Notes under the pieces: generated by a model
What the model was told of the DNA's origin: nothing
The model's database searches: none
Seen by the model: the letters and a program-made list of their open reading frames with translations, nothing else
Part shown: piece after piece, positions 1 to 12,889 of the stretch
Numbering within the stretch: position 1 is the first letter of the stretch
Layout of the letters: the number at the start of each line of letters is the position of its first letter
Translations under genes and position numbers: made by a program
Source of the DNA: Trichuris trichiura
Taxonomy: Eukaryota; Nematoda; Enoplea; Trichinellida; Trichuridae
Assembly (NCBI GenBank): GCA_037903355.1
Contig: JBAJFE010000005.1
Span: 992,001 to 1,056,000, forward strand
Length of the DNA: 64,000 bases
Direction of reading: 5' to 3'

Positions 1-897
1 AAATGCGCTGGTTCGTAAGCGAACAATTTGGGACATCCAACGAACTGCTTTCGCCTGCAACGCAATTTTAAGGAAGGAAAGTCAGCACGTCTGACAAGAA
101 TACCAGTCGAACTTTCCTATCTGATCTTCGTACAATGCGCTTGAGGCGGAGAATAGTAGCAAAACAATGGCAAGCATTATCGGCTTCAAATGGGTCGCCC
201 GCCTTTCGGAACACGTAACATTTTAAAATAAGGCTAAAATTACGATATTTACAAAAGTCAACGTTCTAAAAACAATAAAAGCACTTACTTATGAAATATC
301 TAAGAATGTGGACTCTAAAACTAACGTAAACCTTGGCTGGATCATCCGAAACAAAAGGGAATCGCAGACTGTAGACGCTTAGATGATCAAAAGGTTAGCC
401 AATTGTCTCTCTTGGATGACGACACATTCGATCATGTTCAGTTTCCAGTAAAATTCACACGTTGGACCGGACAGCTATCCACGCATTAACGTTTCCTTTT
501 TAGATAGCATATTCAGAATCTAGTTTAGCCTGAAAGGCGACTTGTAGCTAGCCTTGTTAACGAACCTGTGAGTATGCAAATTATCATGAGTTTCAACCAA
601 CATAATTAATATAGCATGATTTGACGTCCCATAGAGCAATTGATTAGTGGGTAAAGGCACTTTTTCTAGAGCGCAAACTCCTAAATTTGTAAGTCCTCAT
701 TTTTACGGTACGCTATAAGCTAATCTTGCCAAGTGAACACAGGAAAGTGAATATACTGAAGGAAGATATTCCCACTGAACGAAGTGAGCAGATGGGTAAG
801 AACGTCTGCAGGATGCGTCGACAATAGATGCAGTGTACATACGAGTACGTTAGATTTAGTTATTAGGATTTTTTTATGCTGAAAAGTTCGCTCGACA
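1..897. other. no gene recognised
   Basis: About 900 bases of AT-rich sequence upstream of the tRNA. I see no coding exon with convincing splice sites and no clear repeat. Reading frames are short in all six phases. Confidence 0.4.
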
Positions 898-970
898 ACC
901 CCTGTGGCGCAGAGGACAGCGCATTGGGCTTCTAACCCAAAGGTCGTGGGTTCGACCCCCACCAGGGGTG
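898..970 (+). tRNA. tRNA-Arg (anticodon UCU)
   Basis: A complete cloverleaf without an intron. The acceptor stem pairs ACCCCTG (898-904) with CAGGGGT (963-969), and G970 is the discriminator base. The D arm is GCGC-loop-GCGC, and the anticodon stem TTGGG/CCCAA closes the loop CTTCTAA, giving anticodon TCT, which reads AGA codons. The T arm is GTGGG-TTCGACC-CCCAC. The internal pol III A-box-like (TGGCGCAGAGGAC) and B-box (GGTTCGACCCC) sequences lie within the gene. A four-T run follows directly. Confidence 0.97.
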
Positions 971-973
971 ACA

Positions 974-977
974 TTTT
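974..977 (+). terminator. RNA polymerase III terminator of tRNA-Arg
   Basis: A TTTT run four bases past the tRNA 3' end, the usual minimal pol III stop signal. No other T run lies nearer the gene. Confidence 0.7.
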
Positions 978-2895
978 AGGAATGTGAGCGAGCGACCCTA
1001 AGTTTTCTGAACTCTTGGAGAAAAATTTAGCACTAAGGACTTGCATAGTGTAGAACCGCCCATAGTAAGCTAAACAACAATTCCAGTCGTCACATCAAAA
1101 TGTGTCATACAAAACCAACTGCAACGACATTAATTTTCGTAAGGATTTACATACTCCATTCTTAAGCTGTTAGAGTAATGCTAATTGCCATTAGGACGTT
1201 TGCTTTACGGTGGCATTTATCACTTTGTATGAAAAGTTGCGGAAAAGTAGCTGCGTAAGAAAAGTGTCAGAAACATTTCTTGCATAAAATAGAATCTTCA
1301 TTTTGTCATCTTTGCAAATTAAAGCATCGTTTTTCCAACTTTACGTCAAATGTAAATTAGTCCTTAATCGAAGCGAGCATATATAGCCACGCTTGCGCAC
1401 TTCGACTGTATAGTCACTTTAATTTTACACAACGCAAGCTACACATTTTTAAGTGGCATTATTAACTACCAGAATATGACGCTCAGGTTTGTACGGTAGA
1501 ATTCTATCGTTCAAATAGAAAGAAAATCAAGTTTTAAGGCCTTTTAACGAGTAGGACGTCAGCAGTTTTAATAAAAACATTCAGCAGTAAATTCGATTTG
1601 CCAAGACGCATTCAGAATTCTATATATCTCAAATTAGCGAGTCTCGGAGTGCCGACGCCCCACGGTTTGAATTTAAACGCACCGACGTTACTACTGACTT
1701 GCACTAAGCTACTGAAGTCCAAAACTGAGTTTTGACAATGGCACAGGATTTAAAGGAAACGCGTTCGTATATTTTATAGTGTTACAGTACTCTTTTTTAG
1801 AAATGAAGTTACTGCAGAGATTATGCGGCTTTGCTCGCGTAATCTGTCTGCTACCATTTGGCCAAGTCCAAAATTGGACGTACGCAACGGTGCCAGCCAG
1901 CCGTCACCGTTTGTTTTGGCACTTCACCGTCTGTTGAGACTGCCGCTGCCCTCAAGCGGTGCGGCGTATAGAAGAAAAAATCGAATGACAATTAATTAAG
2001 CTTTAATCGCCGTCATTCGTTAGCACGCGGCAACCAAATTTCCGCATCGCAATAGGCGTTGAACATTTGCACCCTAATTCTAGAAGAAAGGTGTGCGGAC
2101 TGGCGTTTCCTGATCAAAACAACAAAATGGATGAAATTCAAAAATGCGGCGTCACGTTGAACTGGGAAGCCGCCGGCATATGCTGAAAATCCGTCCAACC
2201 CTTGCTTGACCACTGATGTCGGGTAAAAACAGAAAGTGACAATGCAAATTTGCTTGGGGTCCTTTGCATCGTTCAGTTCGAACAGACATACATCAGCCGA
2301 AAGGGAGAAAAAGGTGAAAAGCGAAAACGCCAGCCGACCATGCAACTTTTAGTTAGCAGTCCTATTCAAACGCCACCCGTCAGAGAGAGAGAGAGAGAGA
2401 AAGAAGGAAAAAGGAAGAAAATAAACAGAACGACTAATCTAGGTGGCGTTCAGTCGGCCGCAACATGCGCCACCTATCAATGAAGAGCAGTCGACGCGCT
2501 CGCGCTAATGCTAAAGCAGCGAGAGTAAAGGAAAACAATGGAAAAGCAGATTCGCAACAATGTCTGTCGACGATGCGCCAAAAAATATCAGAAAAAGACC
2601 GACCGGGCAAAAAAGGGACCCAAAGACACCGAAGGGATTGGACGAGCAAAAACCGGGAACTCCCTGTAGAGAGCTACTGTTGCCAGTCGGTGTTCACACG
2701 CTTGAGCACAAGTGGTAAAATATCAAGCATTCGTCGTATCACGTGGGGAGACGAACCGCGGAAAAACGGCGCGGCATTTGCCAGTCAAAAAGAGTGAACA
2801 ACGAAGGACGACAGCATTTAAGCGTTGCAACCTTTCTTCTTCTTCTCAGCTGGCAGCGAGCGAAGACGATGCCTAAGCACAACGCATTCTTATGG
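978..2895. other. intergenic; 3' flank of the BCL11 gene
   Basis: AT-rich to about 1.9 kb, then more GC-rich up to the BCL11 stop codon. A 110-codon minus-strand open frame at 2013-2345 lies just 3' of that stop. It matches nothing I recognise and is more likely 3' UTR or chance. A (GA)n run sits at 2382-2402. Confidence 0.4.
2382..2402. repeat. (GA)n microsatellite
   Basis: About ten uninterrupted GA units followed by purine-rich sequence. A shorter (GA)n tract lies at 8528-8542. Both flank or lie within the BCL11 gene. Confidence 0.9.
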
Positions 2896-5800
2896 TTAAA
2901 AAAAAACTTTTTCAAAAACACCACTTTTACACACCAATGGACTTGGAGTCGCTCCGGTCGCTTCCGGTGAACTCGACTCGGCTGAACCGGACGGGGTCTT
3001 CACTTCTTGCTTTGGCGTGCTGCTGGCCATCGGAGGCAGTCCATTTAGGGCCGTCGAATCGGCAGTCGCTACGGAATTGATGCGCAACGTCGAGTTGTAA
3101 TTGACGACGCACTTGCGCATGTGCTTTTCCAAAGTGCTGTGCACCGAAAAGGGCATGTAGCATATGTAACAATGGTACGTCTCCTGCAACATTGCAACCC
3201 GTAAGCTGACGCAAAGGGCCGAAATTTCAGCGCGCGCAAAAAAAACAATAAAGTGTCCTCCTACTTTCCCCTGCTGACCGTGCGTTTTCATATGTCTTGT
3301 CAATTTGCTACTTTGAGCGCAAGCGTACGGACAAAGGCGACACTTGTACGGCTTCTCGCCGGTATGCGAACGCAAATGGACAATAAGGTTTGAACGATTG
3401 GTAAAAACCTGCGTACACATAATAATAATAATCATACGGTAGGTCAAAAAATACGGTCCGCTACGCATACCTTGCCGCAATAGTCGCAGGTGTCGTTACG
3501 CTTTTCGCGTTTCACTGGCGGGCCGGCGGCGCCGCCGCCCATATGCACTGCACCCAAAGATGAGGTAGACAAATCGTCGAGGGGTGAAGATCGAACGCGC
3601 GCGTTGGTGGACGCCCCCTGGAGGCTAGCCAACGTTGGCGCCACCACTTGCTTACGATATCCGCCAGCGGAGCGAGAACTGTTTTGACCAACGGTCGGTG
3701 CACTTTTGGCGCCATTCACCGGAACATTCATCATCGACGGATTAGCCAGCATGTGCTGCAAGTTGCTGTAGTAACGCTCCAAGGCCAAAGCCGGCTGCAT
3801 CCACATGCCAAACAAGCTGCTCAACTCCATATTCCTTCCGGATGTGCCCGTAACAGCAGCGGCAGCGGCGGCAACGGCGGCAGCAGCTGCGATTCCGGGT
3901 CTATTTCCTTTATCCAGCGATTGTAGGTCGTTGAAAAGGCTTCGCGTCTTATCTGAGCTTTCCGACGTAGCGGACATTTTTGTATCCTCGTCATCATCGC
4001 CGCCGCCGCCAATAATAGCCGCTTGCCGAGATGTCATTTCTCCAATCCCTTCGACAGCGCCGGATGAAGCATGACTTGCGCCAGCGCGGCCTTCCTCCGT
4101 GGCGCCATCCTCTGAAGGGACATTGTCATCGCTGCTCTCTTCTTCTTGGCCTGAAAGGGATGAATCGCACTCCCGTTTGCTATCAATCGTTGCGCGCCGA
4201 TTTTTTCTAATATCATGCACCGTCCAGACGTGCTTCAAATATGCATCTTGAGTTTCGGCAGAGAAGGAGCATTCTGGACATTGGTATTCTTTGTCTACAA
4301 GTAAAACGCCAATCGAAACGAGCAGCTAGCTAGCTACCTATGGTGCTGCCTTGCTACCTTTGGAGTCCTGCCTTGATGATGGCTGCTCCCTGTACTCGGC
4401 GTCCATTTCGGAAGACACCGTCAGCGGGGAAGTCAAAAAGTCACTACCCGAACTGCGACCCACGAAGGAGGGAAAGTTGAACAGGGAAAAAGGGGATGCC
4501 AGCATGGTCGGTGAGGATGAATTGAGCCCGGCCGAACTGGCGCTCGACTTGGAGACCAGCTCCTTCAACTTTTCCGAATATAAAGCGTCTAAAGGCAAGG
4601 CACCGGTTCCGGACACCCGATTTGCAAAGGGCAACAGGCCGAGCGAGCTGGACAACAGCAGGTCATTGGGCAAAAAGGAAGACCGCGCCGCTCTTGAAGA
4701 ACTGCTTTCCATGGCGGTTGATCCGCCCGACCATAATGGTTGCGCTTGCTTCAAGAGGTCAAGCGGATTCATCATACAATCCATCACGCGGGATGCGTTG
4801 CTCTGCGATAAATCGGTCGAGTTCAATGAAAGGTCCGACGCCGCCGCGGCTGCTGACAACCAATAGGCAGCCGAATCCGTTTTCAAATCCGATCCGTCCG
4901 TTTGCATCGACTCCACCGATGGACCTTCGCAGAACAATCGCAGTCCATGAGCGTCCTGCGCATGAATGACCAGCGAAAATAGGTCCGGCAACCTCTCTCG
5001 GCAAGTGTTACACACGTAAGAGCCGCTCTCTAAAACAACAAAATAACTAAGCAAAAAAGCTAAACAAGCTGACCGCAACAAAGTCTATATGGTCAGGTCT
5101 TTTTAGAAGCATCGAGTGACGAAACCTCAATCCGTAATAATGCATTTCAGCGTGCTGTATTAAAGTACAAAGTAAAAGACGCCGCGACTCTACGAGTTGC
5201 CCGATCGTGACGACCCGAACTTCCAACATTATAAAATCAAACGCAATTTTTGCATAGCAACACAGACTCGCCAAAGAGAAGATAAGAGGATGATAATATT
5301 GGCGGGAAACGCACCGGCGACATTTCGCTTTCTCATTTGCGGTATTTCGGGAGAGAACCGCAAAGCTTGAGGAGTGCATGCGCATACGGCGACTTTCCCA
5401 ACGGCTGCTTAGCTACAAGAACTAACGTCGATTCGAATTCTTTCTGGGAGAGAAAAAAAGTCGTCAACGTGCGCCAGTTATTGAGTAAAATTAGGCTAAA
5501 AACAAAACGAAATTAAATCGGATTCAAAAAATTCATCAATCAATCGCGCGCCAAATACCGAACGCCTATACGAGTTCTCTGCCGCGTTGCTGGCCGCGGC
5601 AACGCTTGCCAACAAAACAAAACAGCAATGCATGCAGAAAACTACTCCGAACGCCTTCTTCTTCTTCTTCTCCCCATCTCGCCAGTTAATTATAGATATA
5701 TGCATAGCTTGCTGACGTCACGCTTGGAGAGCTTAAAAATAGCATTTTTTGAACAAGCTGCGCCAATGCCCAATTGCGGACACGAAAGTAAGCAAGAGGA

Positions 5801-8800
5801 AGCTTTAAGCAAAGGCGAAATCGAAAAGGTACAAATGGAACGGAGACACAGTTGCTGGCAGCCGGATGGGATCGCTTTGCAAAGCATTAAAGTTGCCGGA
5901 TGCAATAGGATTAATTACTTTTGACGACATAAGTTGCAGTCATGTGTTTGCAATGGAAAAACGTAGAAACGCTGCTCACTCTTCAGATATACACTTATCT
6001 TTCGGTGCCATCGAAGTTCCGTCACCTACTTTCACTGCTACACACAATTGGAGCTGCAACGGAAATCCAAACGTACGCTTGAGAAAATACTGCGCGCTCC
6101 ATCTTTCTTTCGCTATCTTCAAAATAAGCAGCAACGCGTACCGCCTACTTTTCATAACTTTATTTACGGAAATAAAAATACAACAAAGACTCGAAACGAT
6201 GTTGAAAGAGTGAAACAAAAGTCGCCACTTAGTTTTCGGGAGCCTTTTTGGGTCAGGCGGAATAACTACGCGAAAGCTCAAAGCGTACAGAGGCGACCAC
6301 GGCTACTGACCGCGCTATCCCTTGTACCGACTTGAGAGCCGCGGTGGAAAATTGAAGATGGAAAATTTCGCACTGTCAATTGGGGCAAAAAAGTCTGGTT
6401 TCGACGTGTCGTGCCGCATTGTTTCGTCTTGCAAGTCTATTGACCTTTTAAAAGGCAAATCAAGCGCCTTTCGGAAGGCTTCCTTCCGCTGGTCTTTTTT
6501 CGCTTCGACACGCCGCGGCGGCCAGCGAGAGACGGTTCTCATTCTCAGTGTACAAACCAAACTAAGAATCAAAACGTCGCCTTCTTCAAAAAGCTTCAGA
6601 AATTGACCAAAGATTTGACATTATAACCTTATATTAGTAAGGTTAACTTATTGCTTAAACGGATAGGCGCTAATTAATGCAAAAGCAGCGAGGAGACTTT
6701 CGATGTCAATCGAATTTGCTCAGTCCGTTGTTGACAGGTGGCGTTCGGTAAGCTACTTTCATCCTACATTTCAATATGCATACTTATTACTAAAGCAACC
6801 GCGAAAGCTATAGCGCAACAGTGGAAATACAATGAAACATTGCATGCGACTAAAAGGAAGGAAGTATACTTAAGCTTTTTGCTTTGAATTAACTGAACTA
6901 AGCAGAGGCGCGCTCTCTCTATCTTTCTTAACGCCTAATAAAGGACGCTCTGCGCCGAGGGACAAATTTTGGCAATACGCACTATTTGATCGCTAAATGC
7001 GTTGAGAGAACGATCGGTAGTCGACTGGACACTTTTTGTTCAAAAGGAACAGATGGCGCCCGATGGCCAGTTGGGAAAACTAGCAAAATCACGGAGAAAA
7101 CCTGTTGCCAAGTACGTACCAAAATCGGATGTGTCCGTTTGAGCGTCGCGGACTCGAAGAACTGCGTTTACGTGCGTACTGTCGGGCGAAGCTTCCAAGT
7201 GACCGTATTTTTCGTCCGCCTCTGCCAGATGGTCCTGGGTGCCTCCTGTTCGCGAAAAAAGACCGGTCGCTCTACTATCCCTGACAGGCATATTGCATGT
7301 ACACGTGTTGAATGCGCTGTGACAATGAAAAGTCTAAAAACATGTTTATATTTTTAAAAGAAAAACAATATATACATACGCAACAATTTAACTTACTTTG
7401 TGATGAACAAAGTCGGACATTTGGTCGAGGCGGAATTTTCGCTTGCACGTTCCGCATATGAGCTTGTCTTCAATCGAAGGCGACGTTTCCGCAAAGTTAT
7501 TGCTCCACATTACAACGGGGCTGCTAACGTACGATTCGCAATCATCCGACGAACCCTCTCGTTCCTTGTGCTCTTCTTCGGTCATCATCACCGTTCCGCA
7601 TACACCGGGAGCTGCTGCTGAATTGACTACGCACTCGGAAGCTAAAAACGGAAAAATTATATTATCCAACAACGGACATCCCGTCAGAAAAAAACTTGTA
7701 AGTCCCTATTGAAGACGTAAAAATAAGAAACCTTTCGATTGGTGGAAATTTTTAAAATTGCTCCACCGGAGCCTTCTGGTTTAGGCTATCCTGTTCCTGT
7801 TGCGCCGGGATAAATGTAATATATATACGGGAGCGCACTGGGAAGAGCGAGTTGGCCAAAATCGCCAATTCTTCACCGAAGATTTAGCAATTTGGTCCGC
7901 ACCGGAAAACGGCCGTGCCAACAGCACCGGTACGCCGACCTTCGCGCGAAACGTTTTTCAAACGATCGGGTTAATCGTTCAAAAGTTTCCAACACGAAAC
8001 GGCCAACCGGTTCCCCCCACCAAGCACTGGCCAACGAATGTCCGCGTCGCGCTCCAACGACTCCCCCCGCACTCGCCGCCGCCGCCGCAGTTGGACGACG
8101 GATGAAGGCCGAGGTCATGTCGATTAGCTGTTCCCCCCGGTTCGACCCGACAACGGCGTCTGACAGCTGTCAAAAGGACGAATTCAACGAGCACCAAAAA
8201 CTTTGCAACAACAACATTTTTTGGTCACGCAAAAAAAAGAACAACCAAAAAGGAAAATTGGCCGCTGCTCAATCGACAAACGTTGGCGAACCGGCTTACG
8301 CGACGATCGCATCCCTAGCGCGCGCCGAAAGCCTCCGGCTCAAATGTAGCCTTCAGTTACGCCGGACAAGGCGCAATTGAATTGAACAAACTTGATTATC
8401 ATTTGTCATCTACTGTAATGACCACTTGGCCAGCGCGTACAACAAAGACGGGCGGTCGGAGAAGACCGTGGGTGTGCCCTGGTCGCTGGCGGGTCGACGT
8501 GACGTATAAAACAAGGTCTGCTTAGGTAGAGAGAGAGAGAGAACCGGACAATTGACGCGCGATTGGGATTGCTGACAGCGCCAGAGGGGGACCAGTTGGC
8601 CATAAGAGGGTCGGTCGCACATTGTATCAGACGTGGAAGACAGAGCGGCTGTCAAATCGTTGCACCGAGCATGGGTCGGTCAAGCGGCAACGAACAATCG
8701 CCATGTTTCTTTCGCGAGTACAATGAACCCGGCAAAAGAACGGCCTCTACAGTGACCAAGCGGACAAAGTGTGCGACCTACGATGCATAACGTCACAGTG

Positions 8801-10785
8801 TTGCAAAATGCTACAAAAACTGGATTGCTGGCCAACAAACGCAACCGTCAAGGACAACGACGTCGACGAGGTTATTCCTCGGATTTCAACTGCTGCTGTG
8901 CACAACTGTTGGAATACGTAACAATGCTACTGCTACTTTGAGTACCTTGAAGAATGTCTCTTCGCTTGATGATCAATTCGTTGAAGAAGATCACCCTCGT
9001 CCACCGCTGCTTTGACAACGAAAATTTCCACCCAGGAAATACCAACATTGTCGTATAGGAGGCAGTTTGCCATTGGGCGAGCAGATTCAGTGACAATAGT
9101 TTGCTCACCCTGTCCATAGTTGCACAGCTGTCCATATGGCATGGCGGTACGTAAGTCTTCGGGAAAAAGGCTACCCGCCCGACGTCGGCTTTTCTGTTGA
9201 CAAAGGAAAAAGCGCAGACATTCCCCCAGGAGACAGCGAAAGAGAACGAATGCGCATTGCTCAATGGCGACGCGTTGAACAGGCGAAAAGATATTCAAAT
9301 AAACCGTTGCCCTGACCACCCAGTCGCTGTGACAATGCGCTAATGATGATCAATTCAAGCTAGCATTCATCCTTGCCTTGCTGACGTAGTGCTACTATCC
9401 CCCTTACGCCTGGAATTCCATTGTTCTCCTACACCTAATTCAATTGACTCCCCTATTCGCTTCTTCCTTAACAGCGATGAGGGTGACTTTTTCTTCCTTA
9501 ACGTTTAGCACCTTTGTTTCTCGGCTAAGCTCTCCAATTGGGCTTACTGGCAACGGGTGCCCATTTCGGCAAAGCAAAGAGCCAAACGTCAACCTGTTGC
9601 GCCATTACGCGGTTGTTGACAACCGGCAAACAATAGTTGGTCGCTCGCGCGCGCGCGCGCGGCAAAACATGGAAAATTTACCGGCACGTCACGCGGTTGG
9701 TTGGCTTACGGCCGCTTGTTTGCCGCAAACGTTTGTCCCGCCGTACGCCCCCACTTTTTCTTCTTTTTCGGCGGCGTACACTGCCTACGTCACTGCTAGC
9801 AAAATTGATCAAAGACAAAATCGCCAACATTGCGAATCAAGCTACCAAAAGCCTTAACGAAAGTTAGAAAAGGCGAATAGGGAAAAGCAGGTACAATTGC
9901 ACCGTATGTAACCTGAACACTCTTATAGTGTTACTGTAGAAATAATGAACATTCAAAAATGACGGCTAATTCGGCCGGCGATGTAACGGCGTTGGGAGAG
10001 AGAGGAAAAAGAAGAAAAATAATCGACAGACAAACACTGGCGCAACGGTGATGAGCAGCCAATGGCCGCCGATAGCCGCCGCAGCCGCCAGCCTTCTTCA
10101 AGACGTTTCGCTCTCCTCCCAATTTTCATGAAGGTTTCGTGCAACGTGCGCAACAGCCGTCACCGTTTTGCGACTACTCTTCGAGCGGTGCGGCCGTCCG
10201 GTGGTGGCAGGTTGGGGCTCGTTGTGGTTTGCTAACGTGCAACCAAGAGAGCAGGCGGCGAAAAGGGAAAGAGAGTAGAAGAAGAAGAAGAAAACGCTAG
10301 ACGACTTGAAGAAAGAAAGATACAAGGAGCTATGCGGCGGGACACTACTCGTGACCGCAACTCGTTATGCTTTATCCCGTCACTGAAGAGAGAGAGAGGA
10401 ACGCGCCGCTAGCCTGACTGCACATTAACAACACGCAACAGGGCCCAAGCTATCGCAGCTGTCACGTTGGTCAACTAAACTTCCTCCTATTAGCGCCAGC
10501 CGTTGATGACGCAGCGGCTGCTAACGGAACAACGGAGAAGAACAGGTCAAGAGATGTGTCTTCTTCACGTGACGGCAACAACAAAATGTTGGAACAACAA
10601 TTCAAGAAAGCTAATTTAAAAAAGAAAAAACTCTATCCCTTACCAGCATAACCGTCCATCTCTGTTTGAAAGACGGGGCTGCATTCGACCCTATCGTCCT
10701 CTTCCTCGTCTTCCTCCTCACCGCCGTGGCCAACGCTTGTCGGAGTGCGTACTTGCTGAGGGCAGTCTTGTTTTCGTCTCGACAT
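2896..10785 (-). CDS. BCL11: BCL11-family C2H2 zinc-finger transcription factor
   Basis: Seven exons: 10785-10644, 7641-7397, 7234-7120, 5029-4358, 4294-3471, 3408-3265, 3183-2896; 809 codons, close to human BCL11A (835). The start is set by MSRRKQ, the extreme N-terminal NuRD (RBBP4/7)-binding motif of BCL11, SALL and FOG proteins; an in-frame ATG 12 codons upstream would bury it. Seen in order: finger-like CGTC...FVHHK (residues ~111-129); YVCNTC...HAQDAHG (~172-196), matching BCL11 finger 1; YQCPEC...HVWTVH (~395-418); an alanine tract; then the diagnostic C-terminal triplet: [26 protein letters not shown] with [18 protein letters not shown], and [18 protein letters not shown]. The family is nuclear and represses neuronal and other targets through NuRD/SWI-SNF. 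The second vertebrate finger pair was not seen. The 5' edge of exon 3 is the least certain junction (acceptor after CACCCAG chosen for phase). Confidence 0.93.
7642..10643 (-). other. 3.0-kb first intron of BCL11
   Basis: This separates the 47-codon NuRD-motif exon from the first finger exon. The donor GCTG|gtaagg ends in phase 1, and the acceptor ttttttag supplies the other two bases of an Ala codon. The intron is more GC-rich than the intergenic DNA and holds (GA)n at 8528-8542 and a (CG)n run at 9643-9662. No hidden exon is clear. Its size and composition fit cis-regulatory DNA, which is inference. Confidence 0.7.
9643..9662. repeat. (CG)n dinucleotide tract
   Basis: Roughly nine alternating CG units inside BCL11 intron 1, a Z-DNA-prone sequence. 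Unusual in otherwise AT-leaning DNA. Confidence 0.85.
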
Positions 10786-11618
10786 ATTGTACTTTTGCCG
10801 TTCGGAGGACGGGCGGCCCAAAAAGCCGCGTCAAAACACCGGGTTAACCGTCATGGACGTCCACGCTTCCCCTTCTTAGGCAGCGCGGTCCGACATTATC
10901 GATACAAATTTTGCTCCACCGGAATTTCAAGCACTTATTGCACGCGCGCTGTATATATATGGCACCGAGTTTGCTGACAACTCCAACACCGGATAACTTT
11001 GGAACGGCGGCCGTGTCAGGCGGAAGCGCTCCGCTGATGATGTTGTCGACAAGCGCTAATGGGAGATAAAAAATGAAAATGTTATCGACAAAAACAGCGA
11101 TCCAATAGTCGGCTACGCGACGGATTTATGCGTAAGCGTTGATAAGCTCGAACGGCGATGCGACGAGTAGAAAAGAGAACCAAATGTGGAATGAGTAAGC
11201 CAAGAGACAGCGGGGACAAAGATGCCGGGAGAGCGGCAATGCCGAGACGACGATGCGGATGGTTCACGAGTACGTCCGCAAAAATATAGCGATGGCACAC
11301 TTCGATGACAACAGCTGCGGCCACAGCTGCGGCGCATGAGCGCCATGGGCGCTGATCGAGCCGCTAGAAGGGCGCCGATCTTAACGAATGAGTCTGAATG
11401 AGACTGGACGGCTTTCGGACGTTCGGGAAAAAAACCGAACCGGCCCGGGCATCAGCGACGCTACGGGATTGGTCAGAACGATGGCGTTCAATTTTTCCCT
11501 AGTTTTCGTTTCGCGTCACGTTGGCGCGCCCCCATCCAAGGAGAGCACCCATTTAACCAACAGTGGCCACTAAGGCGAGCAAGGAGTATATAGTAAGACG
11601 AAGGCGCGTGAGAAGGTG

Positions 11619-11702
11619 CTCGCGCGCGCGCACGCGCATCCGCCTGCACGCACACTTACACACTTACACACACATACACACATACATGCGCATACACATC
11701 AG
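11619..11702. repeat. mixed (CG)n/(CA)n low-complexity tract
   Basis: A run of alternating purine-pyrimidine: first CGCG, then CACA with interruptions by TT and CATA. Confidence 0.85.
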
Positions 11703-11849
11703 ATCACATACTCAAAGCAATGCTGCCATTATTGAATGATTTCCAAAGAGAACTAGATCGATTGCCCTACGTCCAGTTGGCTAGTCGGTGGGCCGGCTGC
11801 TGGCCGGTCGTTGACTGCATGACTGGACGTACTGACGAGCAGCCGACCA

Positions 11850-11892
11850 GTCGTCGTTGTCGTCGTCGTAGTCGGCGTCGTCGTAGTCGTTT
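11850..11892. repeat. (GTC)n-like trinucleotide tract
   Basis: Imperfect repeats of GTC/GTA. On the complement this yields a poly-Thr open frame, which is a repeat artefact. Confidence 0.8.
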
Positions 11893-12889
11893 CAGTTGCT
11901 GTCATTCTGTGGACATCGTTAACATCGACTGCATGACACAACGTTAATGCAATGCAAACGGAAAAATAGGGACTGTCCTTGTCAGTACGTCCCTAAAAGT
12001 AGGCATGAATAAAGGCGACCTTTCGTGAACCCACTCTGACTAGCATTGGTCCTCCTTGTTTGCCTAATTAGCGTCACTTCATATTCTCTCCCATTTTTGG
12101 CATCGTCACAAGGAGAGAAGAAGTCTTAAGAGCCTCAGAGAACTTCTAAACGTAGGTAGTGGTTTGAAAGAGCAGCACCCCAAAGCGTATACTAACAGGA
12201 GACGTTCAGCGCGCATGGGAGATCGACAAGGCAATGAATAAGCTAGGAAAGAGAAACGAAAGCATAATTGCGTTGGCGTTGTCCCTTATTGCCTTTGTTG
12301 TCACATCTCTCCAAGGGAGGGAGTAGCCGTCAAAGCTGATAATAGCCACAGTATGGACAAGATATACTGTAAAATTAGCGGGTGTTTTTTTTTTCATCCG
12401 AGACCAGCTGGCAAAGGGTGGACGGAACACACTGCGCTAACACAAAAGTATAGCATTGCAAAGTCTAGAAAATGGTATTGCGTCGCTGCCGATGTTGACA
12501 AACAGCTGAGCAAGCTCGTTCGTCGTACTGCGTGTAACCTAAACGACCATGTTCAATCCAACCGCTTTTGGGAATTCGAATTTTTGCCGTTATCACGAAA
12601 ACGGCGATCATTTTGCCGCTCGCGCTTTGGAACTAAACCGCCGACCCTGGAAAATGACTAGAAGAGCTATAGGATGAGAAATGTCGAATCTTTGGGATCA
12701 CTTGCTTTCGCACAAAAGAAATTGGAGCGTAGATGGTGCTCAAATCGTCTTCCCGCCTATTGTCTGAGCAATTAACTATTTTTTACAAATGACAACGAGA
12801 AACAAGCTGTCATTAAACGCCAGCCCTCCCGTTTCAGCTTATCGTTGGCAAAATGGTTAGTCGCCAAAAAGGGAACATTAAAATGTAGT

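Noticed and set aside
720..1046. 108-codon minus ORF containing VEPTTFGLEAQCAV
   Set aside because: This is the classic translation of the antisense of a tRNA gene; it lies across the tRNA-Arg at 898-970.
8872..9319. Two overlapping 128-130-codon minus ORFs in BCL11 intron 1
   Set aside because: Overlapping frames, no recognised motif, and both would be intronic to BCL11 on the same strand.
11753..11941. Poly-Thr minus ORF
   Set aside because: Produced by the GTC/GTA trinucleotide repeat.
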